Assembly: GCA_963693365.1 (NCBI GenBank)
Contig: CAVNZM010000002.1
Coordinates: forward strand, 4,712,001-4,776,000
DNA: 64,000 nt
Source of the DNA: Amoebidium appalachense
Lineage: Eukaryota; Ichthyosporea
Direction: 5' to 3'
Shown: positions 11,797 to 24,049 of the stretch, piece by piece
Layout of the letters: each line of letters opens with the position of its first letter
Numbering within the stretch: the stretch's first letter is position 1
Notes under the pieces: generated by a model
Told to the model about the DNA's origin: nothing
What the model saw: the letters and a program-made list of their open reading frames with translations, nothing else
Database searches by the model: none
Translations under genes and position numbers: made by a program

Positions 11797-12988
11797 ATGC
11801 AGTTAGTTAAGCTTTATCTTTCGGTGCCGGTGTTCTTCCGTGCACCGGCCATCCTCATCAGCTTCTTGCTGCTGTGGGCTATAAATATAGTCGTCTTCAA
11901 GTTCTTCGATATCAATTTTGCCCTTGTTCTTGGCATGTCACAAGATGAATCTATGCACGAAAGCGAAGTTTTCAAAGCTGTTTTGGCACTCACGATTATG
12001 TTATCCACGAGCATGTATGTGGCCATGAACTTTGCCACCTGGCCCTACCTTGCCGATTTTGCCCCCTTTCTTTTCTATGTAGCCGCTCTATACATGTTCT
12101 TCACATCAAGGCAGAGGTTTTTCTGGAAGTCGCGAATGTACCTCCTCTCAGTGTTCAGGAAAGTTTTCTCGCCATTCATCTCAAATGGCCAACGAATATC
12201 TTTTTCGGAGGTGTTTATTACCGATGCCCTTACCTCTCTCTCCAAGGTTCTTGGTGATCTTGAGATCATTCTCTGCGTGGTGGCTGGGCATGTTGTGAGC
12301 AGGCAGGACCCAGACGTGGCTGCACCTGGCTGTGTGCACTCTTTCCTGCTGCCGCTGGTCATCAGTGTGCCGTTTGTGCTGCGCTGCAAGCAGTGCTATG
12401 TGGAATACCGCGCAACGTAAAGCCCCCTCCCCCCTCCAACCCCTCCCCCCCCCCCCCCCCACCCACCCACCCACCCACGCACCCACGCACCCACAGACAC
12501 AAACACACACACCACCACCACCACCACCACACACACACACACACACTCACTCACTCACTCACTCACTCACACAAACACACACACACAGCCAAACATCCCC
12601 CCTCCCGCCGCCCCCCTCCCCTCCCCTCCCCCTCTTTAACCGTACCCTCAATAGCATAAGTTTCTCGACACTTGGCATACCTTCTGTGGTTGATGATTGT
12701 AAATCGAAGGTGGTATCTTCTTGCTTTTTGAGTTTGTTGCTTGCTTTTCTCCACCTCCCTTTCACTTGTCCCACTTTCCCAAGAATCGTCTGAAACTCTC
12801 ACAAAACGTTTTTCAAATCAAGTGGTTCTTTTCCCCCTACCTAATGTTTTCCCTCCACTTGCCCCCTCCCCCCCCCCTCCCCCACCCCCTTCCCCCTCCC
12901 TCCCGCCCTCCCCCCCCCGCATCCACAGACACAAACACACACACCACCACCACCACCACACAGACACACACACACACAAACACACACA

Positions 12989-13038
<50 letters not shown>

Positions 13039-13302
13039 GCCAAACATCCCCCCTCCCGCCCCCCTCCCCTCCCCCTCTTTAACCGTACCCTCAATAGCAT
13101 AAGTTTCTCGACACTTGGCATACCTTCTGTGGTTGATGATTGTAAATCGAAGGTGGTATCTTCTTGCTTTTTGAGTTTGTTGCTTGCTTTTCTCCACCTC
13201 CCTTTCACTTGTCCCACTTTCCCAAGAATCGTCTGAAACTCTCACAAAACGTTTTTCAAATCAAGTGGTTCTTTTCCCCCTACCTAATGTTTTCCCTCCA
13301 CT

Positions 13303-13340
<38 letters not shown>

Positions 13341-14496
13341 TTCGTGCCCAAACACGCACACATGCACACACACCTGTGCCTTGCGTCTTGTCAAATATCC
13401 TGCTTTTTTACACTCTTTGCCCATCGAGACGGCTATCACTTCTTCTTACACCGTCAACCCTGTTATGTTGTGCCCAATCAACCCTTTAGGGAGATCTTGG
13501 TTCGGTGCAATGCTTGCCCTTGCCATCCCAACCCCTCCCCCCCTCCCTCCCCGGCGCCTTCTCCCTCCCTCCCCCACCCACCCTCCCTCTTCCCTCTCCA
13601 CCTCCCCCCCCCCCCCCTACCCGTTCCTCCCTCCCTCCCTCCCCCTCTCTCTCTCCCCCTCCCTCCGTCCCTCCCTCCCCCTTCCCCCCTCCTTCTCCCT
13701 CGCTTCCTCGCTCCCCTTTCCTCCCCCACCCCCTAACCCTCCCTCCCTCCCACCCCCACCCCCCACCCCCACCCCCCACTCCCACCTTCCACTAAACAAC
13801 AATCGTGCTGATTCCTCTTTTCTGCGGATCAAAGGATGGGTAGGGAAACACGTTCGGCATGTCCAGGATTCGTGACCCTTTTTTTTGTGTGTGTGTGCGG
13901 AGGCATAGGCACCCCCCATGATGCTGACTATGTTCTCTTGCCTGCCCATTTCTTTTGATTTCTTGGAGCCACAGCATAGTTTGGTCTAACCCTCTGCTTC
14001 TTTTTCCCTCCTCTGCTTCACGCTCTAGTCAATCTATCGAACCCCTGCGTTCCCCCTCTTCCCCCCCCCCTCTCCCTACGCGCACTAACTAGAGGCTTAG
14101 AGCATTCTACCCCCTTCCCCCTTCCCCGCCCTCCCCACTCCCTCCCCTACACACACATACACGTACACACACCACCACCACCAAACTTCTCCACACTTTA
14201 GTTCCGAGTTGCCCAAGTATCCTCTTCGATTGAGCCTATCGGCTTCTCCAATGACCCCCTTTCCCCCCTCCCCCCCCCCAAGCATGCCTGACATTGACCA
14301 TCTACATGTCTGCTTTTATATCACAACGTATCCTGTGTCCTGCAACGTGTTTCTCATCGTGCAGTTGTGCATGGCATCCTGTTTTGCATGTTAAACACCC
14401 CTCCTTTCAGTAAAGAAGAAGTGCTGTTAGCACATGTTGGTGGTATGTTATGTGTGCTTGGTTGCTTATCGGTCCTGTGATGACTTAACGTGTAAT

Positions 14497-14543
<47 letters not shown>

Positions 14544-14591
14544 ACAAACCCCAAGCACACGCTCACGCTCACACTCATGCGTCCCCCCCCC

Positions 14592-14638
<47 letters not shown>

Positions 14639-16358
14639 CCCAAGCACATGCTCATGCTCACACACGCTTACACTCACACTCACACCGACACCCACACTCA
14701 CACCCACACCCACACCCACACTCACAACCATGGATCCACCTGCAATACATGTACATGTCTATCCCCCTCTCCCGTGTGGCCTCACCTCCGCATGCACGCG
14801 CACACATGAGCACACAACAAGAACACACATGCACACCTGTACACATACACATACTCGCACACATGCACACCACACGCACACACACACACACACACACACT
14901 CATACACACACCCACACACACACACACCCACACACATACACACTGCGATCCCCCAGCAAACTGCCCAAGGACATGCTCAACTTCTTCAAATACGCCACCG
15001 CCTTTCCCGCAATCTGGACGGGGTTTCTCCTCAAAACCACACCGGGCCCACCCGAGGAACTATGGAACCTTTGGGTGCTGTGCACGACAATCAACACCCT
15101 CTACTCCTTCGTGTGGGATGTGTTGATGGACTGGGGGTTGATGGAGACGGGGTCGGGCAAGTTTCCACTGAGGGAGACCACCATGTTCCCCTCGCTGTTC
15201 TACTATGTGGCCGTGTGCCTGGATCTGCTGTTGAGGTTCACCTGGGCCATACAGCTAAGCAGCCTGGTGCACCTGAGCTCAGAGGGGATGACCCTGCTCT
15301 TTGAGCTGCTGGAGATTGCTAGAAGGTGTGTGCGTGTGGGGGTGTTTTTTTTTTTTTTTTTTTTTGGGGGGGGGGGGTATAGAGGAAGTTGGCTGGTGGC
15401 TGCACGTGCATGGTTGTAATACAGGAGCCAGGGCACGGGCAGGCACCTCTGCACATATCATCAATGTCGTGCACACGTACAGGCACATACACAAAGAGAC
15501 ATGCAACACCTACAGCAACACCGGCACACAGGCCCATACGAATGAATGCACGTGTATCTGCTAACATCCCTCTGACACTTGCTATATTCTGTGAACACAT
15601 ATTGCCCTGCTGCCTTGCAACCATGTGTGCCATACACCCACTGCTGTGTGCAAAAATCCTTCTCTGCTATGCAAACTCTCATTGTTGGTGTTGTATGCCT
15701 TCATGCATTGTCTGCCGTACCTCACCCTGTCTCCTCTCTGCTTGTGTGCCCTCCTCGACTGCCCCCTAGTCATACTGCCCCTTTATTGGCCACACACTCC
15801 TTCTGGCTGATTTCCCTCTTTCTAGCACTCCGCAAACCCCAGGACTTGCCAACGTTTCATTCACACTTCCTCTTGACCATTGACTCGGCAAACCCTCCCC
15901 CCCCCCCCCCCCCTCCATTGATGACTTGGGCCCTCCCTGAGGATGGGCTCTGCTTAGGACGCATACTGTGTCCCTTGCTGATGTTGCATACTTGAATGTT
16001 TGCCTTTGCTTGTGCACTGCACCATGCTTCTCATCGTGTATATGTACTTAGTACCGTGTTCCGCATTCAACCCCCCCCCAACCCTCCTCCCCTTCACCCC
16101 TGGGTCGGCACACATACGGATACACACACGCACACACATGTATACTCTTTGGGTGTAGTGTTGTCGGTCATGAATGTGTAATCTTTACTCTATAACACAT
16201 GCCTCCCCCCCCCCCCCCCCCCCCCCTCCCCCCCTCCCGCTCTGCATTGTGTTGTCCGTCATCAATATGTACTTCGTACTCTGAGGCCATTGGCCCCTCC
16301 AAGTCCTCAAGGCTTCCCGGCCCTCCCCCCCCTCCCCCCCCCCCCCCTCCCCACCCTC

Positions 16359-16431
<73 letters not shown>

Positions 16432-16593
16432 TCTGTCTGTCTGTAAGGGGGGGATGGGGGCTTGACTTATCAATGCATCCCTCCCCCCTCCCCTCCCCCA
16501 GCCTCTCTCCCCCCAGTTGCATTGGTTTTTTCTGATTTTAACTCTAATGCATACATCAACCTCCCCTCATCCCTTTCATCTGGCCTAATTTTG

Positions 16594-16632
<39 letters not shown>

Positions 16633-16668
16633 TGCCCACTCCTTGACACACCCCCCCCCCCCCCCCGC

Positions 16669-16767
<99 letters not shown>

Positions 16768-17406
16768 AAAAGACATTCCGCCCCCTCCCACTGCTCCTCC
16801 TCCTCCTCCCTCTTCTTTTTTGAGCTATTCACCGTACATCCACTTACTAGAAACACTCCCCTCTCGTGCTTAAAGTGGTTATAGCATGCGATTGAATTGT
16901 TCTATTGGCTTATGGATCATGCTGTCTCCCATGTGATTGTACTGTACCCCCGTGCTTTTGCAACATTTGCCCAGGTGCAAACATTCGAAAACTTTTCCAA
17001 CACGGACTGGGTGTCTTGGCCCTATTCCTCCTCCCCTCCCCCTTTTCTCTTCCAACTCCAACTGTCCATCTATGTGTCGTTTCTTTTTTTCCTGGGCTCA
17101 TAGTCGACCTCTTGTGCATGGCCCAAACCCACTGACATACCCCTGTGCACACACACAACACACACACACACACACACACGTACACACACACACACACACA
17201 CACACACGTACACACACACACACACACACACACACAGGGCCATGTGGAACCTGTTCCGTGTGGAGTACGAGTACGTCAAGACGCACAGCTTGAGTGCCAT
17301 TCTCAAGCAGCACACGCCACTCAACACCCCCGGTAGCACCCCGATGCTTACCCTCAGCTCCAAGCCAATCGCCTCGCTGCTTGTAGAGCGCACCCACGCA
17401 TCATAG
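11797..17406 (+). CDS. Erd1-like EXS-domain membrane protein (3 exons, 385 aa)
   Basis: EXS family (yeast Erd1, XPR1/Syg1 C-terminal domain), multi-pass proteins linked to Golgi/ER retention and phosphate transport. Exons 11797-12416, 14957-15325 and 17238-17406 (TAG) join in phase to 385 residues. The N-terminal half has several hydrophobic helices (PAILISFLLLWAINIVVF, then FKAVLALTIMLSTSMYVAM). EXS signatures follow in order: FSEVFITDALTSLSKVLGDL, PFVLRCKQCYVEYRAT, FFKYATAFPAIW, LYSFVWDVLMDWGL, FYYVAVCLDLLLRFTW, and LEIARRAMWNLFRVEYEY, the family's LE-xxRR-xxWN-xxRxE ending. There is no SPX domain, and 385 aa matches Erd1 (about 360) rather than XPR1 (about 700). The start ATG at 11797 is the first in frame. 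Intron 1 (2540 nt) contains a tandem duplication. Confidence 0.88.
12494..13310. repeat. 443-bp tandem duplication in intron 1 of the Erd1-like gene
   Basis: Two near-identical units offset by 443 bp share 235 bp of complex sequence (12632-12866 and 13075-13309, starting CTCTTTAACCGTACCC and ending CCACTTGCCCC) and the same CA/CAC-rich leader. The leaders differ in CA length and imperfections, so the array mutates faster than the unique part. Confidence 0.92.
14499..14945. repeat. Paired poly-C/(CA)n blocks and CA-rich DNA before exon 2
   Basis: Two consecutive modules of poly-C (14499-14529, 14583-14608), (CA)n and the shared words CAAACCCCAAGCACA and GCTCA(C/T)GCTCACA indicate a local duplication. 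They are followed by degenerate CA repeats up to the acceptor at 14956. Confidence 0.75.
15922..16080 (+). repeat. Poly-C-tailed interspersed element in Erd1-like intron 2 (long copy)
   Basis: GATGACTTGGGCCCTCCCTG, GAGGATGGGCTCTGCTTAGG, GCATACTGTG, TCATCGTGTATATGTACTTA, then ACCGTGTTCCGCATTCAACC into poly-C. Closely related to the copy at 37155-37307. Same strand as the host gene. Confidence 0.8.
16141..16290 (+). repeat. Two short poly-C-tailed element copies, Erd1-like intron 2
   Basis: First 3' fragment 16141-16226: GTGTTGTCGGTCATGAATGT, GTAATCTTTACTC, then about 23 C. Second 16237-16290: GCATTGTGTTGTCCGTCATC, AATATGTACTTCGTACTCTG. Both are on the host gene strand. Confidence 0.65.
16361..16775. 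repeat. (CT)n, poly-T, poly-C, (CA)n and poly-A tracts in Erd1-like intron 2
   Basis: A dense run of simple sequence: CT array 16361-16427, T run about 16595-16631, poly-C about 16650-16666, CA array about 16670-16745, A run about 16746-16770. No coding content. Confidence 0.95.
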
Positions 17407-17603
17407 CAGCCCCACTCTCCCTGTAAGGCTTACTTGCGGCTTTATTTTAGGTTATGTTTGGTTTACATGCCCCCCCCCCCCCCCCCCCCCCCCCCCAACA
17501 CACACACACACACACACACACACGGGAGAAAAAAAAAAGGAAATGGAAAAGAAATGAAGAGTGTATGGGTTTGTGCGTGGGTAGGGGTTTTTTTTTTTTT
17601 TTT

Positions 17604-17642
<39 letters not shown>

Positions 17643-17875
17643 ATCAGAGAAGAAGAGTATTAGATCTCCACGAACGCACCCATCCCCCTTGGCCCCACGT
17701 CATTACCCCTCACCCAACACATTGTCCTTTCTCACACCCGGTCATTTGCACTGTCCATTCCCCTTTCCCACACCGTCACAAGGCCCACTCTGCCAGTCAG
17801 GCAACCTATCTTCTAGTGCTATTTTAGCAACACCGACTGCTAGCAAACTTATTCTCTACAGCTTGAGCCACTTAT
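17407..17875. other. 3' flank of the Erd1-like gene
   Basis: Contains poly-C 17470-17496, (CA)n, a poly-T/poly-G pair (about 17588-17642) and otherwise unstructured sequence. No AATAAA is seen close to the stop. Confidence 0.6.
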
Positions 17876-18239
17876 TGAGTCGCTTCGCGTGAATCCAAGT
17901 ATCTAAATACTCGGCGAATTTAGAAAACCAATGTCGTTCTCTAAAAGTCTGCTCGATTCGTGTAGAGCAGTTTAGAAACTGACTTATCTAGATCGTAGAT
18001 CGCAATTCTATTGTATAAGAGATATTTAAGCAGGTTCCAAGGACCAATCGTCTCATCCCAGACATCTAGAAGACCCCCCCTCCCCCTCTTCCAGATGCGC
18101 CCATCTGGAAGAGGGTCGAAATATATCTAGATTTTATGCAAACTTTAAAAATTTAACTGATCGATCGGGTTGCGGAAGTTTTATACGTAAATTTAACAGT
18201 CTAGATATTTAGATATTTAGATTCACGCGAAGCGACTCA
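17876..18239. mobile_element. MITE, 364 bp, with 30+ bp TIRs and TTAT target duplication
   Basis: The left end begins TGAGTCGCTTCGCGTGAATC and continues to TATCTAAATA. The right end is its inverted copy (TATTTAGATTCACGCGAAGC, then GACTCA). The imperfect TIR is over 30 bp. TTAT occurs directly on both sides (17872-17875 and 18240-18243), as expected of a target duplication. The interior has no ORF and is AT-rich, with a short hairpin around TCTTCCAGATGCGCCCATCT. A non-autonomous DNA transposon; the superfamily is not assigned. Confidence 0.85.
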
Positions 18240-18286
18240 TTATCTCTGCCGGCACCACGTGTGTGTGTGTGTGTGTGTGTGTGCGA

Positions 18287-18320
<34 letters not shown>

Positions 18321-18375
18321 ATGCGTGCGTGCGTGTGTGCGTGTGTGTGTGATGTGACCACCTATTTTCTATTGC

Positions 18376-18627
18376 TTGCTGCTAGCCTCGACTGCAAGTG
18401 CCCATGGCGTGGTATTTTGTTTGAATGCATTTGTTTCACCGGCGTCAGACGTCATACTGACACAGGCCACCATCACCCACAGAGCGAGAATCGTTTTCGA
18501 TGAGTCTAAAGAGGTAGCAATGGATGGACTGGACCCCCTTTTTTCCCTACCTGCCTGCAAGGAGGAGGCACCCCTGTTGGGGAATGTAAATATCACGTTT
18601 TTGATTATACGACTGTTTGTAAGCTGA
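18376..18627 (+). CDS. Unrecognised short ORF, possible exon
   Basis: A plus-strand frame of about 83 codons with non-repetitive composition (CLNAFVSPASDVILTQATIT). It starts near an acceptor-like TTGCTGCTAG and contains GGGAATGTAAAT as a possible donor. No family recognised and no neighbouring exon could be joined. It may be chance. Confidence 0.15.
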   Translation: MLLASTASAHGVVFCLNAFVSPASDVILTQATITHRARIVFDESKEVAMDGLDPLFSLPACKEEAPLLGNVNITFLIIRLFVS

Positions 18628-18639
18628 TATATTGGTTTG

Positions 18640-18957
18640 GCATTTGTGATCGAATGCAGTGCTAACAATGTTTTTATAACACTCGTGCTGTGCGCGAGGT
18701 TGCGAAAATACAGTTTTGAAATACTGGAAGTTTTGCTGCTAACCTGTGCATGTGAGCACCGGATTTAACACACACGTACACCAACTGCATCTGGTTTAAA
18801 TTTGAAGTACGTGTGCGTTCATGTGTGGGTATGACAGTGTTTCTTCAAGGTTTGGTTGTGGTGGTAACGTGACTTATGCGTGAGTGGGTGGACGGTTGTG
18901 TGTGTGCGAGGATATACGCCCGTACACAACTGCATAACAACGTGCCAACACTGATCA

Positions 18958-18997
<40 letters not shown>

Positions 18998-19090
18998 AAA
19001 AAAAAAAAAAAAAAACCAACGTAATCAAACCCAACCCTCAGGCGTCCGCCTTCCCCCGGGACCATGTACCACCACGTGCACCACCACTAT

Positions 19091-19123
<33 letters not shown>

Positions 19124-19271
19124 AGCGGTGGGGGGGGGCGAGCACACGCACCGTGTGCACACACACGCAAACTCACACCGGCACACACCGTCATGTACCG
19201 TCACAGAGTGCCACACCGTGGCACACACACGCGTACACACCGACGGTGACGCATGCTGCAGCACACACTGA

Positions 19272-19316
<45 letters not shown>

Positions 19317-19752
19317 CACACACACACACACACAATAAAAAAAATTAAAAAAAATAAAAATTAAAAAAATAAAAGAAAAGGAAAAAAAACAAAAAAAAAA
19401 ACCGCCGTAAAGAAAAAGAAAACGTTAGGGCAAATCGGAATACGTCGGAGATGGGCCCTAGAATCTCCAAATCTCAGGTACGAGCAGATCCGTACGTACA
19501 TCTCTTCATCACATGTGATGACATTGACGGCGATCACAGACCACCAATCATAGACTAGAGATTCGGGGTGCAAATTCAAAACTATTTTCTGGCTAGTTTC
19601 GGACATTTTGGCAATAATCCCGATAAGTTTCCACATCCTGGGGCCGAGTACCCCTTTTCTGTGTTTTTAGATCGTAAATATGAAGCTTTCTTTACGCAAT
19701 GCAAACCCGGCAAAAGGGAAGGCTGCAATCCCAATCGTCATCACACGCCGAC
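18640..19752. other. Intergenic region upstream of the Cys-rich gene
   Basis: Contains a poly-C/poly-A junction (18959-19015), a poly-C block (19091-19123), degenerate CACACCGTCA-type repeats, a (CA)n array (about 19275-19334) and an A-rich AAATTAAAAAAAT tract. No gene supported. Confidence 0.6.
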
Positions 19753-19759
19753 TATAAAA
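19753..19759 (+). promoter_or_regulatory. TATA box of the Cys-rich secreted protein gene
   Basis: TATAAAA about 111 nt upstream of the ATG at 19870 implies a 5'UTR of roughly 80 nt. It is the clearest core promoter in the window and fits a strongly expressed intronless gene. Confidence 0.6.
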
Positions 19760-19869
19760 TGCTGGCGAATAGCCACCGATCATCAGTCTGCTTCAGTCCA
19801 GCCAGCTTGCAACGGATCCAAAACTTGAAGAAACAAACACCCAAACGCACTTCTCTTTCACACGTCAAA

Positions 19870-20364
19870 ATGCAGCTCACCGCCGCCATCCTCTCACTCG
19901 CCGTTGTTTGCAGCGCCACGGCCAAGTCGTTCGGCAACATCGAGCACTGCTACCAGCTGTGCGGGGTCATGGAGGACCAGGGCCAGTTCGACGACTACGA
20001 GGCCAGCAAGTGCCCCCAGTGGTGCCGCGATGAGCCCTTGGCCCAGTGCGTCAAGCTGGCCGACCTCACAAAGACCGCGCCAGCACAGTGCTACGGCGCA
20101 CCCACAGGCCATGACTCTGGCTCAAACTCGCAGCCGCGGCCGGCGGCACCAGCACCCTCGCACCGCGGCGCCGGTGGTGCCGGGAGCGGGCCAGGCAGCA
20201 CCCTGCTGCGGCACTGCTACGTTCTGTGTGGGGTCATGGAGGACCAGGAGCAGTTCAACGACTACGAGAGCAAAATGTGCCCCAAGTGGTGCCGTGACGC
20301 ACCCAAGGCTCAGTGCAAGAAGCTGGCTCGCCTCACCAATACGCCTGCGGCAAAATGCAAGTGA
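19870..20364 (+). CDS. Secreted protein with two six-cysteine repeats (164 aa, intronless)
   Basis: No known family recognised. MQLTAAILSLAVVCSATA is a clear signal peptide. Two homologous 47-residue repeats follow, each with the spacing C-x3-C-x16/17-C-x3-C-x7-C-x12-C. Both share HCYxLCGVMEDQ, QFxDYE, CPxWCRD and AQCxKLAxLT. They are joined by a linker of about 40 residues rich in Pro, Gly, Ala and Ser. Even cysteine numbers and paired CxxxC motifs suggest a compact disulfide-bonded helical hairpin, reminiscent of alpha-hairpinins but with an extra cysteine pair. The two repeats also align at DNA level, so they arose by internal duplication. Coding DNA is GC-rich with C/G third positions, unlike the AT-rich flanks. 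ATG 19870 places the signal peptide correctly. Function unknown; probably extracellular or wall-associated. Confidence 0.85.
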   Translation: MQLTAAILSLAVVCSATAKSFGNIEHCYQLCGVMEDQGQFDDYEASKCPQWCRDEPLAQCVKLADLTKTAPAQCYGAPTGHDSGSNSQPRPAAPAPSHRGAGGAGSGPGSTLLRHCYVLCGVMEDQEQFNDYESKMCPKWCRDAPKAQCKKLARLTNTPAAKCK

Positions 20365-20446
20365 AAACTTTCATAACGTACCATTATTGGAGGTCAGGCC
20401 CGTCTATCACACCGTATTTCCTTAATTGTGTGCGTAGTATTGCAAA

Positions 20447-20541
20447 AATAAACTGTACCACCGCAGGAGCTAAAATTATCATAGCATATTTCGTCACGTA
20501 GTTTCAATTCTGAATACACAGACCATGCAATCGTGAATAAA
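20447..20541 (+). terminator. Polyadenylation signals of the Cys-rich gene
   Basis: Two AATAAA motifs at 20447-20452 and 20536-20541, 83 and 172 nt after the stop. Confidence 0.6.
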
Positions 20542-20831
20542 AATTGTCTCCCTCAATGTTGAGTGCAGTTCAAATTTGAATAACCGGGTACCCGGGGTAC
20601 ATTCGCACACGTGCACTTATGCATTTTTGATTCAAGTTCCTTTTGTACAAGGCGAAAAAACTAGAAAACCAAAATAAATGATTTGAGCCCACAGCGGAAT
20701 GGTTGTGTTAATTGCCGATGTCCTTTCAGTCAAAAAAAAACGGCCGACTATGCTATGTATCTTCGTTCTCTCACCAGCTTAGGCTTTTTTGATTTTGAAA
20801 CGGGGCCCCGGGGGCAGTACTTGAAGTTTGT

Positions 20832-20895
<64 letters not shown>

Positions 20896-21672
20896 CACCC
20901 TTCCAACGGGGGGGGGGGGGGGGGGGGGCACCACCCCTCCCTTGGCTTGGGGGGGGGGGGGGGGGCATACCCCCTCCGTTGGCTGGGGGAGGGGGAAAGA
21001 GAGGGGACCCACCACCATCCAGGGGGGGAGTGGGGGGGGGGAGCTACATAAAATTTTGATAACTAATATATACATTAGTATATATATTGGATACCAATTT
21101 GAGAACATGATGGCATCGATATTGCAGCCTTCTCTACATCCCGGATTGGTATCAATTATCAGGCCCTGGGTCAATGACCTGCTTATTTACTAGCTAGGCA
21201 TCCCCCTCCCCCCAACCTCCTCCCCCCCCCCCCCCCCCCTCCCCCCCATCCCCCGGAACGACCGCGGGCCCGTGGGGGCCTCCCCCCTCTACGCCCCCTT
21301 ATCACTTAGCATCTCCACTAAGGGGAGACCGCAATGACTGGTTGCTCATAACCACTGATTTTCTCGACGATATACAAAAAAGCACCCTTGCACATGCAGT
21401 CTGAAACACACACACACACACATACGCACACACGCACACACACACACGCTCTTTAAAACGCTCACAGACTGCCGTAGGGTAATATGCTAATCTCTGCGGT
21501 GGCATGCTGATGTAATGATGCTCTCACACACGTGGCACACCGTCTGAATCCCTCTTTCCCTCTTTAACTGCTTCTGTTAATATTCCCCCCCTCCCCTCCC
21601 CACCACCACCACCACCACCATCACACAACCACCATCGCCGACGCTTGGCATCCTCTTTTTCGCTCTCTGTCT

Positions 21673-21709
<37 letters not shown>

Positions 21710-22348
21710 CCCGCCCGCCCGCCCGGTTGTTTATCTAACACAACTTCGTCCATGCATGCATCATGCGCCATCATGCATGCTCATCATTAACCACAGAAAC
21801 ACACACACATATCATAGCAATTCAAACACACATGCCACGGAAGGCACATGTGCTCGCGCTCGTGCAAATTTGTGCCAGAGAATTTAAGAAGACTCTCAAC
21901 CACTGACACGCACCGTGACAAATGCACCAGAACACACACACAGACAAACGCGCACGTACCTGAGTCTCAGAGACACACATGCACAGTGACCGTCCACACG
22001 TGTGCACACACCAAACTCTCTGGCACACATGTGAAATGCCATGTAATTCCGCACATGCTAGGCGCATTGCGTCCACGCAGCTTGCACATGTGGCACGGCG
22101 CCGTACAACTAGTACTCACACACTGTCAGGCCACAGTGATTAGCCTATGATCGCCGAATGCCCACCCACTTTAAGGACACATACACACTCTCACGTCTAC
22201 ACTGCACAAAAACTGCAGACACACACTCCCAGTGACATGTTGTGCATGATAGATTTGCTCTAACTTAGCCAAAATTCGAAGCGCTGGTTAAAACGAAGGG
22301 AAGAAGACTTAGTACCGTCATACTATTTGGTGATGGTGGATGCTGGAA

Positions 22349-22379
<31 letters not shown>

Positions 22380-22800
22380 GGGAGGGAGGTAAGTCCGTAC
22401 GACGGAGGCCCCTAGGTATAGGGAGATCGCTCACATAGCCGCTAAAAAAACAGTATATGATTATTAATCACCAAAAAAAAAACATAAACCCATTAACCAT
22501 AACCCTATGTGTGTCTGGGCCCTAAATGGGGGGGCTGCCGCCCCCCCAACCCCCCGCTAGAGGGCCATAGGGCCCTTGCATGTCACTCGGGGATCGAACC
22601 GTTCCCACCTGATTTTACGTCATCGGATCGTGTTTTGTCCAATCGGATGTGAGAGAGGGTTCATCGTACGGAATAATGTGAGGGGGAGGGGGAGAGGGGG
22701 CGAGGGGGGGAGGCGCCTCCCCGAAACATTGAGAGGGTGAGCAACCGGTACCGCGGCCGGCGCGGAGGGTCCCGTCGGACTCCCCGCGCGCTGCGCGGGG

Positions 22801-22838
<38 letters not shown>

Positions 22839-22871
22839 CACTCCACCAAAGAAGTGGGTCCCCCCTTTTCC

Positions 22872-22902
<31 letters not shown>

Positions 22903-24010
22903 AAGAGGACCCACCACCTCAATGGTCAGCTTAGGGAGTGTGGGGGGAGGGGGGGGAGGGGGGACCTACCAGGCTACCACTCCCTCGAGCAGGTGGGGGG
23001 GAGGGGGAAGGGGGGGGGGGGGGGGGGGGGGGGAGGAGAAAGAGGGCTGAGGGCTGCACCGCCAGGGGGGACCTCAATACTTACTACTGCCCACCGCCCC
23101 ATTTCAAATTCAAAAAAGCCTTACTTGAATTTATTCGTGTTATTATATCATTTAGGCCGTAATGTGCAAATGGCTTTAGCTTGGCCTTGTGATCGTTTCC
23201 TAATGAATACATATAGCCTATCCACTAAGTGTACTCGTTGTTCTGGTAATTTTAATAGGGGTTGTGTCGTTGGATGTGGTTGGCTCATGGGATTACTTCC
23301 CCCAGAGACCTTAGCAAAAGTTTTCGTAGCTCAGTGTAGATGCACTGCCGGCAGACCCCCCACTTGGGGGGTTCTCTGTAATAGATTTTCTCCTAATTCG
23401 GCGAAGTTTGATTTGGTAAATTTAGCTTTGTCTTGGAAGTCAAGTGAGTCAGGCGTGTATGATTATCCTGTAAATCCGGTGTATATCTAGCTTGGGGCGC
23501 CTGCGGCACCCCTCGTCTACTACACATAACCCACACACTTGGGCTCATGACCCACACCCCCTGCCATGCCGTTTCATTCATCTCCCGACCTCCCAATTTT
23601 CAGGTGTAGGGTAGCTTCCCCCCCCTCCCCCCTCCCCGAATCTCTCTTCAACCCCCCCCCCCCCCTCCCCGGCGTGTGTGGCCGTGCTGGAAAGTACAGT
23701 AAGCCACACATGCGCACACGAGGGGCTGTGCTCCCACCGTTTCCCAAAAAGATAGACCGTATAGACCATAGTAATAGTGTGCAGCGAAACAATGGTGAAT
23801 CCATATCTCAAGTATGATATAGTTTTAACCAAGTGTGCGTGATGCATGACAACAGTATGTATTCGGGGTACGTTCTGAGGCCAGCGGTGGTGGTAAGGGG
23901 GAGGGGAGTTGGGGTGGGTGGGTGGGGGGGGGGAACGTATCGTAGAGTGCAGGGGAAAAAAAACTTTCGTAGTTTGCATCTTTAAAACCTATTAGCGACT
24001 GTACGTCTTT

Positions 24011-24049
<39 letters not shown>

